Positions 51,454 to 63,599 of a stretch of 64,000 bases of DNA are shown here, in pieces. Within the stretch, counting starts at the first letter, position 1, and each line of letters starts with the position of its first letter. The translations under genes and the position numbers were made by a program. Source of the DNA: Adiantum capillus-veneris (lineage: Eukaryota; Streptophyta; Polypodiopsida; Polypodiales; Pteridaceae); the NCBI GenBank assembly GCA_014529385.2, contig CM043955.1:149497640-149561639 (forward strand). The letters run 5' to 3'. The notes below the pieces were generated by a model. The model searched no databases and had not been told where the DNA came from. It saw only the letters and a program-made list of their open reading frames with translations.

Positions 51454-54400
51454 ATTGAAGATTCAAAGATGAGGTAGTTGTTGATAAGGATTGAGTAACC
51501 TCACTTCCTCTACATGTAACTTTAGTCGCACCCCCAGGGATGCACCTTTTGGGTATGTAGGTGCATCATGCGTTCTATTATGGTTCTTTAGAGTTACATA
51601 TTTCCATTTACAAGGGATTTTTCCTCCAACTTTCAACACAAGTTGTAAGGTCATGAAGAAAGAGGAGTAATTTATTCCAATTTACAAAATTTGTAGAGGG
51701 AGATTTTTATTACTCTTTGATTGCACATGATATTGAGGATTTTGGAAGGTGCACCTCTTCCCATAGCTAGGTAGTTAGCTCCTTAAGCTTCTAGAAACGG
51801 GAGATATCAACTTGAAGTTTCACTTTACTATCTCATTGGACCCCCTTCATCGTCCATATGTAGAACTACTAGCTCCTCAATGTCATCTTCTTTTCTCTAG
51901 AATTGTCACCAACTTCCTCTGATATTGTGGCATTTTCAACACCTTGGTAGCTTCTCACATGATCTATGCATCTTTGATCAATTTCTTGTTGATATCAAAG
52001 CATAGAGATTAAGCACCAAAATTTGGTTACTATAAATCATTTGACAAATCAAGCATGCATTCAAGACTAGAGAAGAGAGAGAGAGAGAGTAGAGAGTAGA
52101 ATGATGAACAATCCACCATCTCACAAGCTTAAGAAGCCTAGAGGAGGCATATATACAATAAGCTCTTGGAATGTGTGAAGTGGAGATGTAGCTCAAATCT
52201 CTCCTTGCCTCAAAGTTATCACTTTAGGAAAGACATGAAGGAACCCTAATTACGTTAATAAAGTCCCTTTTATAGATACATAAAGTCCTCCACTAGGGTT
52301 CATACTTGATCAGGACATCAGACATTAAAAGTGTCCATTTACAATAATTGAGTAAAAGGAGTGAAATTAAGGCTATAATTCCATCTCAAGTATCATTCCT
52401 AGGCATTGTACCAGCATGGGGAGATATTTCAAAAAGTGTAACTATCGATAATAATAATTTTTGCTTAGATGTGGCCATAATTGCCAAATTTGTTCATCTT
52501 TTGACCAAAATTGGCATGAAGCTCAATGCCCCATTGATGTTGATTGCTCTTGTGTGCATTATGGCCACACAAGTAGGGTCGTAATAAGTGACAAGCGTCA
52601 TCTCAATTAACAATGTCAATCTGCAATAAAAGAAGGGGAGTGTTTAGAAATTTCCATTCACATGATGTGTCGTTGCATATACACAATATGAAATAAAGAT
52701 ATTCACCTCAATTTTTAAACTTCTTAATGCATGGGTATAAAAGCAACAATGTATATGTTGTGATATGTGTAAAGCAACTTCTGCAGTTTGCTATCGTGTA
52801 TATACCTTACAGGGAAGTCATGGCCCTATACATGGCTCCATTATGTGTTTTGTCATTGTAGAACATGCTTAATTAGGTCTATTAATGGTACATATGTGAA
52901 GTGTTTCATGGTGACACACTTGTTTCGCGTGCAAACTTCAATGTGTAGGTAACTGCCAAAATAGTAAATAGCCAAATGTGTTAAGAGACCATGACAAGTA
53001 GTAAATTGATGTTCAACGTGATATTTGAGCTCAAGGGAAGTTTTCCACAAAAATAGGGATTTTTCCTAGCTCGTTTGGGTTTTTTTATACTAGAAAGGCG
53101 TCAATTTTGGGCAAAAATGGCATTAAAAATGGTCAAAGAATAGCCATTTTTGGTAAAAATGCATAAAACTTGACACCTCAGAATTTTGGCCATGTGGGGA
53201 AGCAAGGGGACTACTTGCTTATGGATGAAAACCTGCAATCCCCCCCCCCCCCCGCCCCCCCCTCCCCCCCCCACCTTTCAATTGTGAGGGTGTGAATTAG
53301 TGTTTTCCTTCTTCAAAATGGTGTGTGGATTTCAATATGAGAGCTCTAAAATCTTTGCAAAATCAGCATGAGGGATTATCGAAGGAGGAAGCTTGAGTTT
53401 TCCTATCAATAATTTGATGTTATAAATGTGCAACTAGAGGCGAGGCTACAAGATTCCATGAATAAGGTTGGGGTTTTGAATGGGTATTGTGCTTATGGGT
53501 GAGTTGAGCTTTTATGATTGAAATTTAAGTGTTTTCCATTGCTCTTTTAAAGTAAATCTGGTTGTGAGTGTCTGATAATTTCATCACGAACTTAGTGACA
53601 ATTACAAGCAATTTCCAAGCAGACTCAGACAGAGAGTTTGTGATTTTTCTATCATGAATGCTCTAAGATTTTGAACCATATTTAGGAAGAGGGTTGGTGA
53701 ACGATCTAAACACTTTTTCACAAAGTGTTTGTGACTTTCATCACGAACTCTCATAGCTAACAGTTTTGCACCTCTCTTACTAAACCGCAATTTTCTCGAC
53801 ATACTTTTTGGTAAACACGACGTGAAATAGCTGGGGTAAGATACCATGCAAATCTTTTAAGCATTTCTACTGCTTATGCAATAGAAGGAAATTTCAGACA
53901 GAAGGGAATTATTTACCACAATTGCTTTACATTTAGAATGGATCAATTCAAAGAGAAAGATGTCTCTATGTACTAGAACATTTATGTAAAGGAAAAGTAA
54001 CTAAATAGGGTTTCTACAACTGACAGGTTTGCTAGTTTTGAGCTTGTTGCGGTTCCAAAAATTAGGACACATATAAGAGACATAAGGAGAGATCATGGGG
54101 AAGATTGGGAACCATTTTCAAAAGCTTTCAAGTAAGACTACTTCATGGAGCATTCTGAACGTGTTACAAAGAGGACATTTTAAGAGTGGGCTGCTTCCCC
54201 AAAAGAAGGACTCTCTCCAATGGAGCTACTCAAGGAGTTTGAGTGGAGATATGCTCAATTGTGAGCAACAAAGTATCGTACCTTAGATGCTATTAAGATT
54301 GAACTTTTTCTATAGAATACTGGTAAAGACATTCAAAAGAAGCTTGAGCTACTTCTAGAAGACAAGGATACATAACAAGTTCTAAAGGGTTGAAGATATA

Positions 54401-54663
54401 GTTTCACTACTTGTCAAAACATAACATCATAGAGACAAGATGGTGGTAAATAGTGTGACTCTTGCCTCTAGCCCACCTTAGAATGCATCGAAGCCAATTA
54501 CTGTGAACCGAAAGAGTGATGAGTCTTTTATGCTAGATGAGCTTGTCAAAAAGATGTGTTGTCATAAAATATAATATCTAACTTTACCAAATGATTTTCT
54601 CATATTAAACTGATCGCTTAATATGCGAAGATAAAAGGGGAACAAGAGTTAGGATATAGATAT
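51454..54663. other. Unassigned DNA
   Basis: AT-rich sequence without a convincing gene. It holds a poly-C tract (about 53240-53274) and a short GA run (about 52077-52090). Short open frames here show no recognisable protein. Confidence 0.5.
53240..53274. repeat. Poly-C tract
   Basis: About 35 bases, almost only C, with single G and T breaks. Possibly prone to sequencing error. Confidence 0.9.
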
Positions 54664-54864
54664 GTGCTTCTAGACCTATCTCAACAAGGGACCAAAAGGA
54701 GGAATGGTTGCATCTCAATAAAGGTCCAAAAGGAGATGGTCTACCAAAGAGCAATGTGCAATAAGTGCTTCTAGATTTACCTCAACAAAGGACCAAGAGG
54801 AGAGATGGTTACATCTCAATAGGGGTCCAAAAGGAGGTAGTCTATCAAAGAGCAATGTGCATCT
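54664..54864. repeat. ~101-bp tandem duplication
   Basis: Two diverged units begin GTGCTTCTAGA (54664 and 54765) and end GAGCAATGTGCA. Confidence 0.8.
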
Positions 54865-55132
54865 AATGGAGCTTTAAAGACCTTAGGGTTAGCTTCATTA
54901 AAGACCTCCAAAAGTTAGTGTTAAAAATTCCTTTGACCTTAGGCAAGCTAGGGCTGACTTTGAGGTGGGAACCCTACCCAAGCCTCATGTGCTTGTTGGC
55001 TTGCTAACTAAAGTGCTTAAAATGTTTGTGGGAACCTTGCCCAAAGCTTGAGTTGATTTTTATGCTTAAAATGACTAAGGTTTTTGAAAGGTTCAATTCA
55101 AAGATAACTCTCAAGAGGCATCAACGTTTCCA

Positions 55133-55268
55133 TGCTTGATTGACTAAGTGCTTGAAGTATTCAATTCAAAACAAATGACTTCAGAAGCATAAAAGACACA
55201 TGCTTGATTGACTAAGTGCTTGAAGTACTCAATTCAAACCAAATGACTTAAGAAAAATAAAAGACACG
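55133..55268. repeat. 68-bp tandem duplication
   Basis: Two units begin TGCTTGATTGACTAAGTGC (55133 and 55201) and end AAAAGACAC. Confidence 0.85.
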
Positions 55269-55435
55269 TGTTCAAAAATTCTCCACATGTGGCCCTCATT
55301 ATGTGCTTGAATCCTATTGCATAAGCTTTAAAGGGATCCAATGAGAATTTAAATGCATCAAAATAAATAATTACGTTATTTCTCTCAAAGAGAAAAAAGA
55401 GGACACATGTCCCAAGTGATATAATTAAATTTTAC

Positions 55436-55488
<53 letters not shown>

Positions 55489-55537
55489 GGACCAAGCATG
55501 AGAGGGAGGTATACTCACACACACACACACACACACA
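55436..55537. repeat. (AG)n and (AC)n microsatellites
   Basis: (AG)n spans 55436-55486 and (AC)n spans about 55514-55537, in a setting (TGGACCAAGCATGAGAGG) reminiscent of the microsatellite part of the C LTR. No clear LTR match was seen. Confidence 0.9.
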
Positions 55538-56230
55538 AACACGCACGCACACATTCTCTCATTGTGTGGAGTGCAAAGTGCAAGAGCTCCATCTCCTTCT
55601 CCAAGCTTGTTGAGAAGTGAAGAGCTTACACCAACACTCTTGGCTATTGAATGCAAATCCAACCAAGAGCCATGCTTCAATTCTTAAGCTTGCCATCTTA
55701 TTCATCAACATGAAGACGATGTGTGTTCTTTTTTTTGGGTAAGTGTTGAAGATGAAGGGGTTGAGGATTGCAAGTTCAAATTGGTGTTAGAAGTGTTTTC
55801 CATTCCTAGAGTTGATAGAGAAATAGACAGACACTCGAAACTCATGAAATATCTCAAGTTTTGGGAGGGAAGGCCATATTCTCATGTTTAGAATTGATAG
55901 AGTTCTTGTGGCTTATGTTTCTGGAGGGAACGCTTGTAAGTTGGCATTTCAAATCACTAGTCATACGCTAGTTGGATTTATGACAAGAGAACAAAGGATA
56001 AGAATGATAAAGACGGCGGCTACCTACCAAAGAATGTCATTTTGGCTTTTTGTTGGTGCAAAAAAGTATCACATAAAATTCACAATTTAAAATTTTCATT
56101 TTCTGTCTCTAAGCCGACGTGGAACTTCTTACAGGGCCCAAAAGTGAGTCCAACTTTCTCTTAATGAAGAGAGAGAGTATAGACACAATGATTATAGTTC
56201 AAAGTGTAAAGATTCATTAGAAAGCAGCCT
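55538..56230. other. Unassigned DNA
   Basis: No gene or repeat recognised. It might include the 3' end of minus-strand element D, but no polypurine tract is visible. Confidence 0.4.
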
Positions 56231-56760
56231 CTAAAGTAGGCATTGTTCTTTACATTTACTGGCCAATGCTATTGGAGAGTTGGGTATAGGGACATATGGT
56301 TCAACCTCCTGGACATGCACTATTTTGGGTTTTATATCCTCGGGAGGTAATATCTCTGGGACTATGGCTTGAATAGCAGGGCTAAAAGTTTGTTTCCGTG
56401 TTGTGACACTCACAGTCCCCCAATCATTAGTGCATTTGGTCGCTATCATCCACGTGCATCCTAGGTTTATTTTACCTTCCATAGTTCTAGTCGGCATGAC
56501 CAAAATGTCTTGAGCTACAACCCCGTTGTCATAACTGACAGGAGTGTGCCATATTCCAAAAACCATAGTTTTTTTCTTGTTGACACCCTTGACTTGGATA
56601 GTACTCTCAGATAGAGATGGCTTTCCTAACTGACACCACACCCCATATGACAACAAATTATATTTAGCACCCGTGTCCAATAAGGTGTTAATAGCACTTT
56701 CCTAAATGTGCTATTTAACTCAATAGGTCTTTGTAGAGGTGTGTCAGAGTCCAACCAATC
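56231..56760 (-). pseudogene. Second retropepsin PR2 (element D)
   Basis: The active site TLLDTGAKYNLLSYGVW has its Asp codon at 56677-56675. A strand with FGIWHTPV and the closing mark INLGCTWMIATKCTNDW follow. The layout is the same as PR2 of A and B. It lies after integrase, while a different protease end (IILGRPFMREAKM type) lies before RT at 59525-59764. The frame breaks upstream, near 56695. Confidence 0.75.
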
Positions 56761-56927
56761 ATCCTCTATTTCAATGTGAAATGCATGTGTAACTCCAAGG
56801 TTGGCCTCTCGTTGGCGTCTTATGCGTTGTTGCTACTCCTTAGCCTTAGCTTGAGCTTGTATCTTCTTCAATTCTGTTTGTGCCTTGGCTGCCTTTTTTT
56901 AATGAATGGCACATAGTTCCTCTTGGC

Positions 56928-57500
56928 TTAAAGTATCATAATATCTTTTAAATTTACTCCCATTGAGGAATCCAATGGTTTCAACTCCATCAAGAGTTTC
57001 CACACAAATGGTATGATTTCACATACTCTATATGATCCCTTTCCCGCATATTTTAACTTTTTCTTTTTGTTACGTACTCCATACATAAGGACTTTATCAC
57101 CAACATTGATATCTTTGTTCTTTAGATGACGGTCAACCCATTTCTTCCTCCTATCTTTCTCCACAAGTACATTTGCACAGCGAATTGTCTTTCCTGGTCT
57201 AACATTTCAAGGATATATAAATGCTCAACTAAAGGGTTACCATCCCAATATTCTTGTGAAGCTACCCGTGAAGCTATCCGTAGACTAGGAATTACAAACT
57301 CCCATGGCATAACTGCTTCTTGGCCATGTAACATTTTGAATGGTGTACAATTAATAGCCACTTTGTAAGAAGTACGATAAGCCCATAGAGATGATGTCAG
57401 CTTCCCAATCTGTGCAATGAGCTTCCAATGTTTTGGTCAAGATAGAAATTAAGGTCTTGTTAGTGCTCTCAGCTTGGCCATTTGCTTGTGGCTAATAATG
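56928..57500 (-). pseudogene. Integrase C-terminal half (element D)
   Basis: It begins with PQANGQAESTNK (the catalytic Glu region) joined to an RNase H fragment. It continues as INCTPFKMLHGQEAVMPWEFVIPSLRIA (57122-57361) and VGDKVLMYGVRNKKKKLKYAGKGSYRV (56928-57164). Frames change twice. The first two catalytic Asp residues are deleted. Confidence 0.78.
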
Positions 57501-58413
57501 TGTAGTTGAGCTAGAACGCACCCAATAGCAAAGTTCGATGCATCAATATGCACATGGAAAATTATATTCCGATGGGGTACTCATAGAATGGGAGCACTGG
57601 GGTTAAGGTCTTTTTTAATGACTCATAAGCATGGTCAGACTTTGTGGTCCAGTGGAACTCAATAAGAAGCTTGTACAAAGGACAAGCTATCTCAGCAAAG
57701 TTTAAAATAAACCATCGGTAATAACCAACATGGCCCATGAAATTTTGCACTCCTTTATAGTTTGTAGGTGGTGGAAAATCAACAATGGATTTAATTTTGC
57801 TATGATCTATGGAAATCCCATTTTTGGACACTATATGCCCTAAAATGACTCCATGTTTAACCCAAAATTGGCATTTGAAAGGGTTTACGGAGATGCGACA
57901 CAATCTACACTTCTCAAACACTTTCCGTAAACATGTTAGATATTCTTTCCAAGAGGAATAAACACAAAGTTCATCTAAGAAAGATTCACAAAACTCCTTC
58001 AAATATTCTCCAAAAGCAGTGTTTATTAATCTCTGGAAGGTAGCAAGGGCATTGGTTAAGCCAAAAGTCATAACACGAAATGCAAAAACTCCAAATTCAG
58101 CTATAAAAGCAGTTTTAGCTTGGTCCTCTAGTGCAATTGTGATTTGATTGTATCCAGAGTACCCACCTAAAAATCTATACGCTTCCTTCCGTGCAACTCT
58201 TTCAAGCACATGTTCTCAATATGGCAAGGGGTAATGGTCCCTCCTAGTGGTGGCATTATTCTTGAGATCCTCGCACACTCTGAGTTTCCTATTCTTTTTT
58301 GGCACTATAACTATTGGAGACACCCATTCTGAGTGCTCAATAGGGTATATGAATCCACATTTGGCAAGCATTTCAATCTCTTCTTGAACAATCTTTGCAT
58401 ACTTAGGATTCAT
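57501..58413 (-). pseudogene. pol: Reverse transcriptase and RNase H start (element D)
   Basis: 58216-58413 holds the RT lead-in (GFIYPIEHSEWVSPIVIVPKKN). 57562-58209 holds FLGGYSGYNQITIALEDQAKTAF and FGLTNALATFQRLI. It also holds the catalytic box as SFLDELCVYS, where YMDD has become FLDE. RNase H begins (IFHVHIDASNFAIGCVLAQL) and is cut off near 57500. Substitution of the second Asp by Glu plus the deletion make it inactive. Confidence 0.85.
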
Positions 58414-58640
58414 TGGATAGGGTCATTGCTGGACTGGTTTAGCCATGCTATTCATGGGGATTGTGTGTTGCACCACAGAAGGTGGAACACCATTCATATC
58501 ATGATATGTCTAAGAAAATATATCCTTGAATTCCTTGAGAGGTTCTTTAAGTACATACTCCTCAGTCTCTGTCAGGTTTTGGGAAATGAAAACAGGTTTG
58601 GACTCCTCAACTGGGTTTGCTAACTCTATTTCCTTAACTA

Positions 58641-59421
58641 TCATTGGACCAACATAGACTCCGTTGCTTCCATTGATAGGTGTCCTCCGTGCCTTTGTCT
58701 ACACAACCTATATTCCTTTGTGGTGTAGGATTTGAAATGTTCAAGGTGCAGGGTGTAGTCTGTGGGGTCTTGTTGTTCTATGGAATGTGATTTCTCATCC
58801 GCTTCCTTTTGTTGTTGAGCTAACTCTTGATTTTGTCGTCTCCTTACGGTACGGCTCAACTTTGGCTTCTCTATAGCCTCTAGCTATGCAATGTAAATGG
58901 GTTGTGGATTACACCACATAACGCTTTGAAGGTATTCACCCCAATTATCTACCAACTTCTGATGAGCATCCCATGCCCCTATATAATTAAGCCATTCTGC
59001 GGTAGATTTCTTTTCATTTGTTTTAGAACACATTTGCTTGATATCATCGCCTCTTATATCTCTTACTCTTCTTGTCTAATTTTTTATTAAGGTAGATCTC
59101 TAGTGACGAGTCACTAGATGAATCGCTACTTGGGTCTTCTGATCTCTTGGATAGATTGTCATCTAGGGTACCACTGGGCCTTGAATGGTTTGTCCCCACA
59201 TTTGCACCAAGATTTAACTCAGATTCTTCATCCTCAGAGTCGATTTCAATTGATGATTCTGATTTCGAATCGTGTGGGCTATAGTCTTGTGAGACACTAC
59301 TAGTTCCAATGTCAGTCAAGCCTTCATCTTGTAGGTCATCAAAATCTATATGCATTGCTCCTATCATATTTAAGGATATGAGTTGTGGCATTTTATCCCA
59401 CTCAGGTGTTACCCAGGTCAT
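58641..59421 (-). pseudogene. PR1-RT linker (element D)
   Basis: 59044-59421 opens with MTWVTPEWDKMPQLISLNMIGAMHI, matched by element C (PPLVPLNMIGAMYI). It then becomes strongly acidic and Ser-rich (SSDSSSDSSLEIYL). 58641-58859 is a basic, Gln-rich piece. No catalytic motif. Confidence 0.6.
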
Positions 59422-59524
59422 CCCCCTATTTTCCCAAGTGTCTATGGATGTTGTTCGCTAGGTGGACCCAATCCACATTGTCAGACTCAGTCATCCCAGG
59501 TAGAACATCCATATAAGGAGAATC

Positions 59525-59775
59525 TTACCCAACATCAGTGCCCATTTTACACGTGTAACAAGATTGCAATGGAGCCGAGTGAACTGTGGTATTAGATCTA
59601 TGATCAATTATAAATCTGTTTCCTAGAGGATGTGCCCGACCAGTTACAAGATCAACTCGAATGACATAGTCTTGGAACTGTAAGTAGACATGGTTTTTAG
59701 ACCAGTCATGCACCATTTTTGCTTCCCTCATGAAAGGACGTCCTAAGATCATCTCAGATGACATAGTGTGTGATG
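59525..59775 (-). pseudogene. PR1 C-terminal end (element D)
   Basis: SEMILGRPFMREAKMVHDW and DLVTGRAHPLGNRFIIDH match element C's protease closely. The active-site part is missing because homology stops near 59775. Confidence 0.8.
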
Positions 59776-61140
59776 GGTTTCTAACCTCACTCCTATCTTA
59801 TTGCAAACATAGCGAAAACCACGAACATAATTGTCAATCCATGGGACAAAGCTGATTCGACTAGTGCATAGAGGCTACAAAAGGGTGTCAATGTCTTGGA
59901 AAACAATAGACAACTCGCATCTAACACAAGCTACACTCAAATGACCTAAGTCACCAAAAGCTAGTCACTAATCGGCAAACAAAACATGACCATTACAACA
60001 TCAAACGACATCCAAATGTTATGAAACTTCTAGGACAAGTATTAAAGACCTAAGCATACATGCTTATTGTAAGGTCCCCACACCGCCGACACCAAAAACG
60101 GGATGGGACCATTGACAAGTCTCTAGGCCTACTAAAGTCAAAGTCCTTAAACAAGAAAAAATTCCAGGGAATTCACCCTTACCATTGACAATGGTTTAGG
60201 TTTATAGCCCTAGAAAGAGACCTAGTCCTGTCTCGCAGTGGAAACGGGACTAAATAAAAAATAATTTATTCTGGCCCTATAACTTCGTCATTTAGATTAT
60301 GGTTTCCTTAGCCAACGCTTTTTTCCCCCTAACATATGTGAGGGCACAGCCGTTGGTGGATTCCTCTTCCAATTGAAGAAGTTTCTAAATGTTTTAGTGC
60401 ACGAGAATAGATAGTTACCTGACTAATCAGGTCCACCCGTCCATGATTGACAACCTTAGTCAATCCCCACTTACCACCCCGCACTCACACATGATTTCAG
60501 TGTTGTTTAATTACTACCACATTCTTTTCACAATTAAAACAATGATTCCTTTTAACTTTCACAACTGAATTTCATTAAGACAACTTTTGAAAACAGTATT
60601 GAAGACATTCATTCAACAAACAAACATCTTTAGACTTAAGACAAGGTACTGTCATTCTGAAGTATCTCTGACCAGTACTGGCTTGTCTCAAGACCACCTA
60701 TACAGGGGTGAAAAAATGGCACCCATTCCTTATTTATAAAAACCGGGCTAGAAAAAGCCATCACCCAAAGTCTGGGCACCCATACACCAACCGATTTTCC
60801 ATACATCCGGGTGGTTCCTCTAGGATAAACTTGAAATTTTAAGTAATATCCATAAACACAAAGAAGCATGGGGTAAAGACTCCACACGCGCTGAGGAAAC
60901 CGACTCATCCATGGCGGAATCGCCATCATTACTCATTACCTGGAGTAAAATATTTCCAAGGAATCAGAGGTGTCTTGAGACAAGCTGTTTTAAGGATGGT
61001 CAAACATTTCTTTCCTAGGTCAATCAGTCATAACCCAATCATTTCTTTCCTATTTACAATCATTGCTCGTTGGTTTCGTGGAAGTTACCTTTCGTTTATA
61101 GCCAGTTTATCCTTCCTAACCTTACGTATGTAATGCTAAC
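59776..61140. other. Unassigned DNA
   Basis: A minus-strand frame at 60636-60929 (97 codons) has no recognised family. The sequence near 60066-60110 (GGTCCCCACACCGCCG) is GC-richer than its surroundings. It could be part of an LTR or leader of another element. Confidence 0.35.
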
Positions 61141-61164
61141 TTAAAAATGAACTTTAAAAGATTT

Positions 61165-61350
61165 TAAGTGAACAAAATAGAAATCCACCCGGGACTGCTC
61201 ATCCATGTGTTGTTGATCGGGAGCCCATAGACTTTCCTCCATCGGCCTATGGCTAGGCCCAGCCTCATGGTCATTAGTGGCTTTATTTCTTTTGTTGATA
61301 ACATCCTCTTCCTCGGTAAGAAGATTTCCCCTAGTTCTCTTTGGAGCCAT
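61165..61350 (-). other. Possible start of a minus-strand gene
   Basis: An ATG at 61350 opens MAPKRTRGNLLTEEEDVINK, a charged, protein-like start, and stays open for about 60 codons. A TATA-like element is on the same strand near 63575. Product unknown. It could be the front of an element-encoded or host gene. Confidence 0.3.
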
Positions 61351-61849
61351 GTCGACACCCTTATAAAAAGACTTAATCGATTAGAAGTTTAATTGAATAA
61401 TTTTCTTTTTTCTTTTTTACCCAAAAATAAGGATTTTTGGAGTAAGTAGGTATCCTTGATAGTTAATTTGATGAGAAATTCCTCCTGTAACTTCTTTATA
61501 CTATGAGTAATTTCCCATAATTACCATTTAATTTGGGAAGCCCTTAACTAGGTTTATCTTTAGTCTATATTTCATTTTAGCCTTAGTAAATTATAAATTT
61601 CTATCAGCGGCTAATGGATTACTCACCTTAAATTGTAATTGGATATGTTCTATCTTTAGGAATTTTCATAAATTTGATTTATAACCTTTCCCTCCTATGC
61701 TTATGGTCTAGTATAGGCAAAATTTTGCTAATAGTAATTTGTTATACCAACCATTTATGATGAGGTAATTTTTCCACCCTTCAATAGTGATTTTGGACCT
61801 CAGGTATTTATTTGGTAATTAGATAAATTTATTTACTAATTTTCTTTCT

Positions 61850-63150
61850 CTATTTTATACGCAAAATCAATTACTTTGAAGATAAATATTTAAAGTATTT
61901 ATCACGGATTTTCCAAAGTGTGTTCTACTTCTGATAATTATATGAATTGTTTTTGGATCAATTTACTATTTCTCCCCTTTTATTTTCCCCTAAAAATAAT
62001 ATAATTTTACTGAGATAATTAGGTAAACTAATTATCTAAGGTTAAAATAATTATCTTGGGTTCCCTAACATGTAATTTACGTCTAATAAATAACTCAATG
62101 CATTTTGAATTATTTTTCTAATTTCCCCCTTTTAATTTGTTCTAAAAAAAGAGTAATTCTGCTAAAGTAATTAGGTAAAATAATTATCTGAGGTTAACGT
62201 AATTTTCAAGGGTTTCCTAACATGTAGTTAATCTCTAATAAATAACTCAAAGCATTTTGAATCAATTTACTAATTTTCTCCTTTTAATTTGTTCTAAAAA
62301 CATAGTAATTTTGCTAAAGTAATTAGGTAAAATTTACTAATTTCTGTTTTTAATTTGTCATAAAAACAGAGTAATTTTGCTAAAGTAATTAGATAAATTA
62401 ATTATTTTAAATTAAAATAATTATCAGGAGTTTTTTTACATGTAATTAATCTTTGATAAATAACTCAAAGCATTTTTTTATCAATTTACTAATTTTCCCC
62501 TTTTAATTTGTCTTGAAAACATTGTAATTCTGTTAAAGTAATTAGGTAAATTAATCATCTGAGGCTAGCATAATTATCACAGGTTTCCTAGCATGTAATT
62601 AACCTCTGATAAATAAATCAAAGCATTTTGAATCAATTTGCTAATTTTCCCTTTTTATTTTCTCCTAAAAATAATGTAATTTTACTAATATAATTAGGTA
62701 AACTAATTATCTAAGATTAAAATAATTATTATGTGTTTTTTAACATGTAATTTACCTCTCATAAATAACTGAATGCATTTTGAATCATTTTTCTAAATTT
62801 TTCCTTTTAATTTGTCCTAGAAATAGAGTATTTTTGATAAAATAATTAGAAAAATTAATTATCTGAGGTTAACATAATTATCACAGGTTTTCTAGCATGT
62901 AGTTAACCTCTGATAAATAGCTCAAAGCATTTTGAATCAATTTTCTAATTTCTCGATTTTAATTTGTCCTAATAATAGAGTATTTTTGCTAAAATAATTA
63001 GAAAAATTAATTATCTGAGGTTAAATAATTATCACACGTTATTTAACATGTAATTAACCTCTGATAAATACCTCAAAGCATTTTGAATCAATTTGATTAT
63101 TTGCCCCTTTATTTTTCTCTAAAAGAAATAGTGTAATTCTGCTAATTTAA
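61850..63150. repeat. ~150-bp AT-rich tandem repeat, about eight units
   Basis: The recurring core is CTCAAAGCATTTTGAATCAATTT, then CTAATTT and CCCCTTTTAATTTGTC, AGTAATT, TAATTAGGTAAA and ATTATC. Cores start near 61940, 62094, 62243, 62462, 62617, 62766, 62920 and 63070. Spacings are mostly 149-155 bp, with one of about 219 where part of a unit is doubled. Confidence 0.88.
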
Positions 63151-63565
63151 TTATAGAAATTACTCAAAATATTTTTTCTAGCTTAATGACAGTCCAATGC
63201 AGCTCTGATAATTATCTCAACATTATCTAAATTTAATTAATATAATTTTCATTAATTTATGGTTAACATGGACAATTTCAGTCCTAACATGATATAATCA
63301 TTAATTATCTTTATAACCCTAAGTTTAATTACAACGTTCAGCAGAGAATATTTAATTAAGAAAATATTTTTAAGTATACATAGGCCCGATCTTTAATTTA
63401 TTAAGAAAATAGGTTAATCTAGCTTTGCTAATTAAGAAGGATTAGGCTAATTACCGTTTAATTTAATCAACTAGATCTTAATCTCTAGTGATTTCTGTGT
63501 AGCGGTCTCCCTAGATGAGAGAGAGAGTGTCAAGGCTCTGAGTCTAAATTTTTATGAAGGGAAGG

Positions 63566-63580
63566 GAGTCTTTTTATAGT
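63566..63580 (-). promoter_or_regulatory. Possible minus-strand TATA box
   Basis: The minus strand reads CTATAAAAAGACTCC, with CTCTCTCTCTCATC about 45-55 bases downstream. Position and composition fit a plant core promoter for the frame at 61350. This is weak evidence. Confidence 0.3.
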
Positions 63581-63599
63581 TTTTCTGGGCCCCGGGCAA

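Larger units (their letters stand above)
56231..59775 (-). mobile_element. Ty3/gypsy element D pol, decayed, internally deleted
   Basis: On the minus strand, from high to low coordinates, it reads PR1 end, acidic linker, RT, start of RNase H, integrase end, integrase C-terminal domain and second retropepsin. Similarity to element C's protease ends near 59775, so gag and the front of PR1 are missing. No LTR was identified at either side. Confidence 0.8.

Noticed and set aside
52348-52584. A 78-codon frame as a gene
   Set aside because: No recognised domain, no related copy and no promoter or exon context.
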